Source: Phycisphaerales bacterium
Lineage (GTDB): Bacteria; Planctomycetota; Phycisphaerae; Phycisphaerales; UBA1924
Length of the DNA stretch: 6,933 bases
NCBI GenBank assembly: GCA_016763115.1
Contig: JAESUL010000280.1
Span: forward strand, 1 to 6,933
Direction of reading: 5' to 3'
Made by a program: the position numbers and the translations under genes. Every line of letters begins with the position of its first letter. Positions within the stretch are counted from its first letter, which is position 1. Under the pieces are notes generated by a model. The model saw only the letters and a program-made list of their open reading frames with translations. It made no database searches and was not told the DNA's origin. Positions 1 to 5,865 of the stretch are shown piece after piece.

Positions 1-567
1 TCCAAACTCCGCAGCCGACTTGCCGACCATGGGGCCATCACCAAATCGCTCGGCCCAACGCTCGGGGCGCACATTGGCATCCGCGTCCGATGGTTCGAGC
101 CAGTCCTCGGCGTTATTGAGTCCCAACTCACTCGGCATCGTTTTGCGGTATCCAAGAAGACGAAACACCTCGAGCACATCGGTCCAGGTCGGGAACATCT
201 TGTCGTTGGCCTTCTTGAACCCGTCGATGGCCATCAGCAACAAGAACTGTTCCGTGTTCATCTCGCCCTCTTCAGCCGTCTTGGTGAAATCGCTGAGTCG
301 GCGTCCGCGACCGCGTCGGCGTTCGAGGGCGCTGATGTCATCGCTGGGCTTCTTCTTGCCCTTGACAATTTTGCCGTGGCTCGGCGAAGCTTCGCTCGTT
401 GATTGGTTTTCAGCGTGTGCATCGCGTGGATCGACAAGGTCGCGTCGATCAACCCCGAGCCGACGATCGACCACGGTCCCCGGAGGCGGGCGTCCGCTGG
501 AATCCTTGCGTCGCTCTGTGTTGGATGCGTTCTTGTCGGCTCTGCGGTCTGGTTTGTTGGTACCCAT
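1..567 (-). CDS. Conserved hypothetical protein, 3' end cut by window edge
   Basis: The frame is open for 189 codons from the ATG at 567 to the left edge, so the C-terminus is missing. The start is supported by GGGAG nine bases upstream. Residues 1-95 are polar and very basic, with repeated DRR/ERR/RRR clusters (for example residues 34-42 and 82-90), and are probably disordered. Residues 100-145 look like a folded, mostly helical segment (MNTEQFLLLMAIDGFKKAN, then a PTWTDVLEVFRLLGYRK stretch). Residues 154-180 are rich in Trp, Asp and Glu. There is no signal peptide or membrane segment. It lies 41 bp downstream of the acidic-tail gene on the same strand, so the two probably share a transcript. 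The folded part could be a small DNA- or protein-binding module, but I recognise no family and assign no function. Confidence 0.7.
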   Translation of the reverse strand, partial: MGTNKPDRRADKNASNTERRKDSSGRPPPGTVVDRRLGVDRRDLVDPRDAHAENQSTSEASPSHGKIVKGKKKPSDDISALERRRGRGRRLSDFTKTAEEGEMNTEQFLLLMAIDGFKKANDKMFPTWTDVLEVFRLLGYRKTMPSELGLNNAEDWLEPSDADANVRPERWAERFGDGPMVGKSAAEFG

Positions 568-608
568 CGATGAATTCTCCCATCGAGCGGGGCAAGAGAT
601 GCAACCGC

Positions 609-914
609 TCAGAAGTTCTCATCGTCGGAATCTTGGTTCTCATCGACTTCATCATCATCATCGTCGGCGAACCCGTCGTCGTAATCCGAATCGGCGTCCG
701 AATCGTCATCGCCGTCGTTATCGTCCTCATCGTCAAGGAAGTACCGCTCATCCTCGTCCATGTCGTCGTCGTGCCCGGCGATCGGGTAATCGGACCATGG
801 CGCGTCCGAGATTACTTTTTCGCCCAGCTCAAGAATGCCGCCCCCGCCGGTGCCTTGCCAAGGCATTGGTTCGGTCATTCTCGTATCAATGGGCAATCGT
901 CGTGATCGTGTCAT
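609..914 (-). CDS. Small protein with extreme Asp/Glu-rich C-terminal tail
   Basis: This 101-residue protein has a short basic start, a central stretch rich in Gly and Trp (residues 18-47, containing GGGGILELGEKVI and APWSDYPIAG), and a tail from residue 48 that is mostly Asp and Glu. The frame is open further upstream to 1313, but that part is antisense to the DUF6677-like gene. I chose the ATG at 914 because it has AAGG eight bases upstream; the ATG at 878 has no ribosome binding site. The tail is encoded by near-repetitive GAT/GAC codons, seen as cat/cgt runs on the plus strand. Such tails can act as nucleic-acid mimics, metal or cation binders or chaperone-like segments; nothing here decides between these. 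It is divergent from the membrane-protein pair and probably cotranscribed with the gene at 1-567. Confidence 0.65.
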   Translation of the reverse strand: MTRSRRLPIDTRMTEPMPWQGTGGGGILELGEKVISDAPWSDYPIAGHDDDMDEDERYFLDDEDDNDGDDDSDADSDYDDGFADDDDDEVDENQDSDDENF

Positions 915-1080
915 CGTCTGGTCCTTGGAGTATTTGGGCACCAATATCATCCTTGGCCCTCGATTCGAGCCCGACTGTACCCCGCCCAACCACCGGGTCA
1001 ATCCGGGAAACCAATCAAACACGATGGTTTTGTTTCCGCCCGTGATTCCCGGCATCTTGGTCCATACACTCTGCATCTCT

Positions 1081-1626
1081 ATGCCCCAAACACCCACCCA
1101 GAACATTGACCCAGTCGCCGCACTCGCTGCCGCTCTCTTTCCGGGCGCAGGGCAGATGGTCCGCAAGCGAACACTGCGTGGCGTGCTTGCATGTGTCGGC
1201 GTGCTCGGGCTGTTCTTCTTCGGGCTCTTGATCGGCGGCATCGATGCGATTGATTCCAAAGAGGACCGCATCTGGTTCATCGCCGAAGCCATGGTCGGGC
1301 CGCCCACATTCATCGTCGATTATGTTCACCAGAACAACTTCAAAGCCTACGACACGCTGACCAGGACCACCCGTACCGGAAACCCCAACGAGCACCGCGT
1401 GCAGATCAACAGCCGCTGGCAATGGGAACAACTCACCGCGGCCCAGATGGACCAGGGCATGGGCCCGCCGAATACCAAGGGGCTCGGTCGGCTCAACGAG
1501 ATCGCGATGCTCTCGATCGTGCTCGCGGGCATGCTCAACCTCATCATCTTCCTCGATGCCCTGATGCCTCCTACCGAAAAACAAAATCCGAGTACAAAGC
1601 AAGCACCCAAGGAGTCCCCCGCGTGA
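1081..1626 (+). CDS. DUF6677-like planctomycete membrane protein
   Basis: The 181-residue protein begins with a polar leader followed by AALAAALFPGAGQMVRKR (residues 13-30), which resembles the start of small-membrane-domain proteins of the TM2/DUF6677 kind. Two hydrophobic segments follow, at about 35-55 and 143-162. Between them lies a polar, probably extracytoplasmic region of about 85 residues, and the tail is charged (residues 164-181). The PNTKGLGRLNEIAMLS element just before the second helix fits my memory of DUF6677, a family found mainly in planctomycetes; its function is not known. I chose the ATG at 1081 because the conserved-looking N-terminus begins there. Upstream codons would add an unrelated stretch antisense to the acidic-tail gene. 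There is no Shine-Dalgarno; a TACACT hexamer at 1065-1070 could give a very short leader. Its stop overlaps the next start (GTGA). Confidence 0.8.
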   Translation: MPQTPTQNIDPVAALAAALFPGAGQMVRKRTLRGVLACVGVLGLFFFGLLIGGIDAIDSKEDRIWFIAEAMVGPPTFIVDYVHQNNFKAYDTLTRTTRTGNPNEHRVQINSRWQWEQLTAAQMDQGMGPPNTKGLGRLNEIAMLSIVLAGMLNLIIFLDALMPPTEKQNPSTKQAPKESPA

Positions 1627-1877
1627 TTCCGACGCTCGCCTACACCCCGTTTATTGATGCTCTTGCGGTCCACGACGAGTGGTACCTGCTGATTATCCCG
1701 ATCGCATTTTTCATTGCGATCGGATATAAATCAGTCCGGTGCTACGACATGAAAAACTACTTGCGCGAGGTCTTTATCTTCACGATGCAGATCCTCATCG
1801 GGCTCGGGATCTTGGCGATTCTCTCGACCGTGCTCATTACCGTGCTCATCCCGATGCTCGCACCGGTTCCTTCCTAA
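1623..1877 (+). CDS. Small two-helix membrane protein coupled to the DUF6677-like gene
   Basis: This is an 84-residue protein starting at GTG 1623, which overlaps the TGA of the preceding gene in a GTGA motif. AAGGAG at 1609-1614 lies eight bases before the start, so translation is both coupled and directly primed. Hydrophobic segments lie at about residues 19-38 (YLLIIPIAFFIAIGY) and 51-80 (a long Ile/Leu stretch ending before APVPS). A short polar loop with Lys, Arg and Tyr joins them (residues 36-50). There is no known motif and no catalytic residue pattern. The coupling suggests it works in the membrane together with the preceding protein. It converges with the terminase gene, with only 15 bp between the stops. 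Family unknown. Confidence 0.75.
   Translation: MIPTLAYTPFIDALAVHDEWYLLIIPIAFFIAIGYKSVRCYDMKNYLREVFIFTMQILIGLGILAILSTVLITVLIPMLAPVPS
1698..1723. repeat. Perfect 9-bp inverted repeat inside the small membrane-protein gene
   Basis: The arms CCGATCGCA (1698-1706) and TGCGATCGG (1715-1723) are exact reverse complements separated by eight bases (TTTTTCAT). The repeat lies within the codons of the first membrane helix. It could be a chance product of Ile/Ala codons or a DNA-binding or RNA-hairpin site. Confidence 0.5.
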
Positions 1878-1892
1878 CCTGTGAACGACCAT

Positions 1893-3401
1893 CTACAAGT
1901 AGGTCCCCTTCTTGGTTTCAAAGCCATGGTCTAGATTCTGGATCATGTACCGCAGCGCATCGACCGCGTGGTCGCTGCCGTCCTTTTCAGGCATCGGGTT
2001 CTCCGGCTGGTCGCGTGGATAGTGGTACTGCTCGAGCGATCGGATCAGTTGCTCGCACCGCTTATGAACATACAAACGCACCGCGCCCGACGCGGGGGCA
2101 AGCCGTAATCGGATCATCTCGATCCCCTTGTGAAGCCCGACGCGCGAATCATGCACCGTCAGCCCGCACTTCCGCATCGCCTGGACATCAGAGATCCCCG
2201 ATTGCAACGATCGCTGTCGCCCCGCGGGGTCCACGCCGATCCACTGTGGCGATGGCGTGACCTCTTTAATCTTCGCAATATGCTCGCTCAAAGGCTTGTC
2301 CGTCGCGAGGTACTCTCGCGTCACCCACACCGTCCCCGATGCATCAACCCCCGCCCACAGCATCACCGTCGGCGCGCGAATCCCAAAGTCCATCCCCCCG
2401 ATCCACCGCTCGATCGTGCTTGGAACCTCATCAACAACATGCACCCGTTCATCAAACTCGGGCAGCACACAATCACTCCGCTGAGGGCGCAGGCACAGCA
2501 TCTCGGCATCCCATGTACTCTGAGAAACACGCGATTTGAGCAGCAGCGCATCGTCGATTGTGATGTGCCCGGGGGTTTGCCCACGCAGATCGCGCCCCTT
2601 GGCTTTGCCGCAGCACTCGCCGAGCAGCGGGCAAGTTTTTTCATCGCCGAGGCACTCAAACGCATCGGAGCACTCGCCCAGCACATCAACCACGCCCCAC
2701 CGGAACACCCGCCGTGTTTTTTCGTCGTTGGACTTAGCCTCCTCGATGAGTTCGTGCATAAGCCCGTAAGGCACATGCATGGTCGAGAGGCATTCGATCG
2801 AGCCTCGCACTCTTTTGCCGCCACAGATTTTTTCGCGTGTCACCAGTTGGGCCGCCTCCCACACATCACGATCAAAGAGTTCCACCTCGTCGCACCGCAG
2901 TTTCTGCACGCGCGTGCCCCGGACGGATGTTTGTGATTGGGCGAGCAGTTCGACCACCGAGCCGTTGGTGAGCAGGATTTTTCGCTGTGTGATTTTCCCT
3001 TCAACAAGCCCGGCGAAGGGCTCGGGCGTAAAGAGTGATCGCAGGTGCGCGTGCATCCGCATAGATTGTTCGAGCGACCCGCCGAGGATGCGGATCTCGA
3101 TCCCGGGCTTAAAAACCATATCCAGCAGCGTTGCCACCGCCGCGAGAAAGGTTTTCCCCCCGCCGCGGTTGGCCCACACGATACAATCCCGTGGGTCGCG
3201 GTCCTCAAAGAATGCGTGCTCGATGTACGCGAAGGGGGCATCGTGCCCATCGATCAATGCTTCGCGTGGGATCGCGATCTCCATGTGCTCGATCAGCCAT
3301 GCGTGCAGTTCGTCGCTTGATTTGGGCGCATCACCAAGCGCCTCGAACCCGGTTTCATCGGGTGTCTGTTGCTCATCGGGTGTGTTTTGGGGGGCACTCA
3401 T
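1893..3401 (-). CDS. terL: Phage-type terminase large subunit (packaging ATPase/nuclease)
   Basis: TerL proteins pump DNA into a prohead with an N-terminal ATPase and cut it with a C-terminal RNase H-fold nuclease. In this 502-residue protein the Walker A is ANRGGGKT (77-84) and the Walker B is LRCDE (168-172, with Asp171 and Glu172). The nuclease acids fit GGMDFGIR (Asp338), VDPAG (Asp391) and SDHAVDALRY (Asp477, Asp481), so both active sites look intact and the length is normal. Cysteines at about 244, 250, 257, 263 and 264 sit in the linker between the domains and could bind a metal. I chose the ATG at 3401 because it overlaps the previous stop in an ATGA motif; a TTG at 3407 would add two residues. 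It is the last gene of the run and no portal or capsid gene follows. A gene transfer agent or a prophage remnant are both possible. Confidence 0.92.
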   Translation of the reverse strand: MSAPQNTPDEQQTPDETGFEALGDAPKSSDELHAWLIEHMEIAIPREALIDGHDAPFAYIEHAFFEDRDPRDCIVWANRGGGKTFLAAVATLLDMVFKPGIEIRILGGSLEQSMRMHAHLRSLFTPEPFAGLVEGKITQRKILLTNGSVVELLAQSQTSVRGTRVQKLRCDEVELFDRDVWEAAQLVTREKICGGKRVRGSIECLSTMHVPYGLMHELIEEAKSNDEKTRRVFRWGVVDVLGECSDAFECLGDEKTCPLLGECCGKAKGRDLRGQTPGHITIDDALLLKSRVSQSTWDAEMLCLRPQRSDCVLPEFDERVHVVDEVPSTIERWIGGMDFGIRAPTVMLWAGVDASGTVWVTREYLATDKPLSEHIAKIKEVTPSPQWIGVDPAGRQRSLQSGISDVQAMRKCGLTVHDSRVGLHKGIEMIRLRLAPASGAVRLYVHKRCEQLIRSLEQYHYPRDQPENPMPEKDGSDHAVDALRYMIQNLDHGFETKKGTYL

Positions 3402-3604
3402 GGGCAATCGATCCCCAGTGCGCCAAGCAGCGCGGTTTCACGAGATGAATCGATCGCGCGAAGTACGCGCAGCACAAGTCGGCGTTGCTCCTTGGTCAAA
3501 AAAAACACCACCGCGTGCGGAAGCGATCCATCATCAGGCGGATCAATCGGCAAAGGAACCGTGCAGTCAGTTTCTGAGTTTTGTGTGTTCATCGTGCTCT
3601 CCAT
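3398..3604 (-). CDS. Small protein of unknown function between ABC/GNAT and terL
   Basis: The 68-residue frame begins at the ATG at 3604, which has GGAG five bases upstream. An alternative ATG at 3592 also has GGAG six bases upstream and would give 64 residues; the ATG at 3619 has no ribosome binding site. The start lies inside the 3' end of the ABC/GNAT gene, and the stop overlaps the terL start (ATGA), so it is translationally coupled on both sides. The N-terminal half is polar with a Pro/Asp segment (PLPIDPPDDG). The C-terminal half, FFLTKEQRRLVLRVLRAIDS and the following ALLGALG, looks like two short amphipathic helices. No domain is recognised. Its position suggests an accessory part of the packaging module, but this is inferred from position only. 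Confidence 0.7.
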   Translation of the reverse strand: MESTMNTQNSETDCTVPLPIDPPDDGSLPHAVVFFLTKEQRRLVLRVLRAIDSSRETALLGALGIDCP

Positions 3605-4955
3605 TCTTTCTCCACGCATAGGCGCGCGGTCGGGAGAGCAATCTGCACGCAGCCATCAACGCGATGGTGCGTACGGCGGTACCCTGGCTCCGGAGCATGC
3701 GGGTGCTCCTGGCCCAGTGCATCAACTCGCGATGCACCAGCGGGTAGTCATTCATATTTGTCTGGGCGAGTTGGCCCGGCTCGATGCCCATGTAGTTGAG
3801 CGCGTCAAGCAGCCGAGCGTTTGGTGTCGATATCGGGATCGTGTATTCTTTCATGCCTGCTCGCACAAAGAACGGGCACACGCTGCCCATCGCCGCGACG
3901 GCTTCGGTTGCTGTGGTCTGCGGGTTGTCCATGTACGCGCGGACAAGCCCCGACGCCACGCCCAGCCCTCGGCTGCTCGGCTCGACAATCACCCGTGACA
4001 AACAACGCAACTCGCGATTGATCCGCTGAGCGCCGAGTCGTTTGTCTGTGTGTGAATACCGGTTCGGCCACGCCATCTGGCGCCACCCGCCGTTGAGCGT
4101 CGGCATGCTGACCGCCAAAGCACCCGCGAGCATGTCGCCAACAACCGCCGATTCGCGCACCGCCCGGAGAATAAGCGTCCGCGTCGCCGGCCGACCGCCG
4201 AGGTAATGCAGATGGGCGAGTCGGTCATAGTCCGCGATGGTTCCCGGTTCGTAGCGGATGCGGTCGAGGACCGTTTGGGTTTTTGATTCAACAAGGGCAC
4301 CAGTGAATCCGTCGAGTACCTGTTGTGGTCCGAGCAGAGCACCGAGATCCTCGTGTGCGCTCGCAGCGACAAAGTGAATCAGTTTCTGGTTGACCAACCG
4401 ACGGATCGTGGCGCACAGCGACATCGCGCAGACGCGATCCAGAGGCGTGCAGAACTCGTCGGCCAAAACAACATCGCCTTTCTGCGCTCGATGAAACGCG
4501 ATACCAATTTCAAGCCTTGCGCGCTCGCCGGTGCTCAGCGTGCTCGCGGGCATCGCCCAGAGCCTCGGTTCTGCGAGCCCGCACATCGCCAGCGTGGAAC
4601 AGATCTGTTCTTGGGTCCCGTCGAACAGATCAAATATCGGCGTGTGCGTATTTTCGATGGGTTCAACACAACGCACACGAACGCCCCGTTCGCGGAGTGT
4701 GTCTTTGATTCCCGCAAGCCGACGGGTTTTTCCTGATCCGCTTGGGCCGGCGATGAGCATGATGGGCGAGGCAAGTATCGAAGCACAGAGTTGATCGCTC
4801 GGTGTGATCGGATGCGCCTGGGTTTGCCCGGAGTTTTCTTGCACCGAGAGCCCGAACGCTGCGCATGCGCGTTGCGCGTTGTGCGAAACGCGCGCCGGGG
4901 TGTGGATGACCTTGGGGAGTCGGACCGTGGTCATGATGCGCGGGGCTACCGCCAT
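3567..4955 (-). CDS. ABC-type ATPase fused to a GNAT acyltransferase-like domain
   Basis: This 462-residue protein has a soluble ABC-type ATPase half: Walker A GPSGSGKT (70-77), an LSTGERAR signature (140-147), Walker B VVLADE (162-167) and a switch-like His201. A second domain from about 235 carries HYLG (250-253), an RGLGVA acyl-CoA-binding loop of GNAT type (329-334) and PFFVRAGM (361-368). This order resembles the COG2401 class (ABC-type ATPase fused to a predicted acetyltransferase). Phage Mu Mom, which modifies adenines, also belongs to the GNAT-like fold, so DNA modification is a possible role; this is inference. There are no membrane segments, so transport is unlikely. The ATG at 4955 overlaps the upstream stop by ten bases; GTG 5144 would add a low-complexity Arg-rich extension inside the previous gene, and ATG 4934 is another option. 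It overlaps both neighbours in the packaging operon. Confidence 0.8.
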   Translation of the reverse strand: MAVAPRIMTTVRLPKVIHTPARVSHNAQRACAAFGLSVQENSGQTQAHPITPSDQLCASILASPIMLIAGPSGSGKTRRLAGIKDTLRERGVRVRCVEPIENTHTPIFDLFDGTQEQICSTLAMCGLAEPRLWAMPASTLSTGERARLEIGIAFHRAQKGDVVLADEFCTPLDRVCAMSLCATIRRLVNQKLIHFVAASAHEDLGALLGPQQVLDGFTGALVESKTQTVLDRIRYEPGTIADYDRLAHLHYLGGRPATRTLILRAVRESAVVGDMLAGALAVSMPTLNGGWRQMAWPNRYSHTDKRLGAQRINRELRCLSRVIVEPSSRGLGVASGLVRAYMDNPQTTATEAVAAMGSVCPFFVRAGMKEYTIPISTPNARLLDALNYMGIEPGQLAQTNMNDYPLVHRELMHWARSTRMLRSQGTAVRTIALMAACRLLSRPRAYAWRKNGEHDEHTKLRN

Positions 4956-5431
4956 TGGTTGGTGTTCTTGCGTGCGCGGGCGATGGTTTGTGCTGCAGCG
5001 AGGTCGGCCTCGAACATCGCTTCGATCGCTTCGCGGTGACGACGGACGAGGTAGAAACTCATGGAGAGTTCGCTCGCGGTTTCGCGCAGGGACATGCCTT
5101 GCACAAAGATCGCGCGTCCGATTTTCTTGCGGGTCCTCGACCACCCCTCGGCGTGGCGGACGACATAGGCGGTGCGTGGATCGCCGAGCCTCGTGACGAT
5201 CCGGTGGATACGCGTTCGGACCGTGCGGACATTGGTGTTGCCGATCCGGGCGATCTCGGCTGCGGAATATCCATCGGCGAACATCGCCAGAACCACCGCC
5301 CGATCATCAGGGCCGAGCCAGTCAGCGCGCTGGACAATCCGTTCGTTGAGGGCATCAGCACGGCGTTTTCGCAGGTCCAAATCGGGCGATGCACTGTCCA
5401 ACCAATCCGCTGCGTAGGTCCTGTTTCCCAT
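4946..5431 (-). CDS. Double helix-turn-helix protein, candidate small terminase or regulator
   Basis: The 161-residue protein contains a sigma-70 region 4-like HTH at about 39-82 (LGPDDRAVVLAMFADGYSAA, then EIARIGNTNVRTVRTRIHRI). A second HTH-like segment lies at about 106-137, with SLRETASELSMSFYLVRRHR as its core. The N-terminus (1-38) is charged and the C-terminus is helical and Ala-rich. Small terminase subunits bind DNA through HTH domains and often sit upstream of TerL; sigma-like phage regulators have similar folds. The lack of sigma region 2 argues against a full sigma factor. The ATG start has AGGAG at 5439-5443, seven bases away, and a promoter-like pair lies further upstream. The gene overlaps the ABC/GNAT gene by ten bases and heads the run. 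Choosing TerS over a regulator would be a guess. Confidence 0.75.
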   Translation of the reverse strand: MGNRTYAADWLDSASPDLDLRKRRADALNERIVQRADWLGPDDRAVVLAMFADGYSAAEIARIGNTNVRTVRTRIHRIVTRLGDPRTAYVVRHAEGWSRTRKKIGRAIFVQGMSLRETASELSMSFYLVRRHREAIEAMFEADLAAAQTIARARKNTNQWR

Positions 5432-5438
5432 AATCTCA

Positions 5439-5443
5439 CTCCT
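5439..5443 (-). promoter_or_regulatory. Strong ribosome binding site of the packaging operon
   Basis: AGGAG on the minus strand lies seven bases before the ATG at 5431. It fixes the start of the HTH gene and contrasts with the weak or absent sites of several neighbours. Confidence 0.7.
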
Positions 5444-5482
5444 TTGTGGTTTTTCGCCTTGACATGACTCAACTTTGCGTTC

Positions 5483-5512
5483 ACAATACAGGGGAAGTGT
5501 GTACTTATTGAA
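5483..5512 (-). promoter_or_regulatory. Possible sigma-70 promoter for the packaging operon
   Basis: On the minus strand TTCAAT (5512-5507) and TATTGT (5488-5483) are separated by 18 bases. Transcription would start near 5476, giving a leader of about 45 bases before the ATG at 5431. Both boxes are imperfect matches to the consensus, so this is tentative. Confidence 0.3.
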
Positions 5513-5563
5513 ACCGGCATAGACACACCTACAGCCCTGATCCGCTGCGGTTCCATACTCTAA

Positions 5564-5731
5564 TTAGTCCTGTTTCGCCTTCTCGCCACCATCATCCGAC
5601 GACTCTGGCCGTGTCTCTTTGGGACACGGCTTTTTCAGTGCGTCGCCTACAGCGTCCTCCCAGTCTTCATGGGGGAGAGAGAGGCGTTCGGGTTCGGGGC
5701 CGGGTGATTGTTTTGAGGATTCTTCAGCCAT
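5564..5731 (-). CDS. 55-aa acidic hypothetical protein
   Basis: The protein is hydrophilic, with Pro, Glu and Ser in the first 20 residues, then LPHEDWEDAVGDALKKPCPK (19-38), an amphipathic helix candidate, and a charged tail (39-55). The frame is open back to 5779, but I chose the ATG at 5731. There is no Shine-Dalgarno; a TACTAT hexamer ends six bases before the ATG, which would suit a leaderless transcript. It lies 132 bp upstream of the packaging operon on the same strand, and that operon has its own ribosome binding site and possible promoter. A plus-strand terminator-like hairpin lies inside it, which casts some doubt on the gene. No function is proposed. Confidence 0.5.
   Translation of the reverse strand: MAEESSKQSPGPEPERLSLPHEDWEDAVGDALKKPCPKETRPESSDDGGEKAKQD
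5608..5635 (+). terminator. Plus-strand terminator-like hairpin inside the 55-aa ORF
   Basis: GCCGTGTC (5608-5615) and GACACGGC (5623-5630) form a perfect 8-bp stem with a 7-base loop, followed at once by five T residues (5631-5635). On the minus strand no T-run follows, so the geometry suits termination in the plus direction only. Confidence 0.4.
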
Positions 5732-5737
5732 ATGTCT

Positions 5738-5743
5738 ATAGTA
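5738..5743 (-). promoter_or_regulatory. -10-like box placed for leaderless transcription
   Basis: TACTAT on the minus strand is six bases from the ATG at 5731, so transcription would begin at or next to the start codon. No good -35 box was found at 16-18 bases. Confidence 0.3.
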
Positions 5744-5792
5744 GCAGAATGATGGCCGTGAGACTGATGACCCGCTCACAACCCAAACGCTA

Positions 5793-5818
5793 ACAAAGTT
5801 TTTATATTTCCACTTTGT
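5793..5818. repeat. Inverted repeat in the divergent intergenic region, possible operator
   Basis: ACAAAG (5793-5798) and CTTTGT (5813-5818) flank an AT-rich 14-base spacer containing TATATT. It lies between the divergent starts at 5731 and 5866. The winged-helix protein encoded next to it could bind here, but the arms are short. Confidence 0.25.
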
Positions 5819-5853
5819 GCCGCACCTGTCGCGCTTTTGTATTTGGGGTGTGG

Positions 5854-5859
5854 TATTGT
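5854..5859 (+). promoter_or_regulatory. -10-like box placed for leaderless transcription
   Basis: TATTGT ends six bases before the ATG at 5866, the same geometry as the box facing the 55-aa gene. There is no Shine-Dalgarno before 5866. Confidence 0.3.
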
Positions 5860-5865
5860 TGTGGC

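Noticed and set aside
20..1045. Long plus-strand open frame rich in Arg, Ser and Pro
   Set aside because: Antisense to the two minus-strand genes at 1-567 and 609-914. Its composition is low-complexity and shadow-like, and it has no folded segment.
915..1313. Upstream extension of the acidic-tail frame
   Set aside because: It is antisense to the DUF6677-like gene, shows no coherent domain, and a start with a ribosome binding site exists at 914.
2130..3621. Several plus-strand open frames opposite terL, up to 280 codons
   Set aside because: They lie entirely opposite a gene with clear TerL motifs; their translations are rich in Arg, Ser, Pro and His with no recognisable domain.
4956..5144. 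GTG-initiated N-terminal extension of the ABC/GNAT gene
   Set aside because: The extra 63 residues are Arg-rich and low-complexity and lie wholly inside the HTH gene, while the ATG at 4955 gives the usual short overlap.
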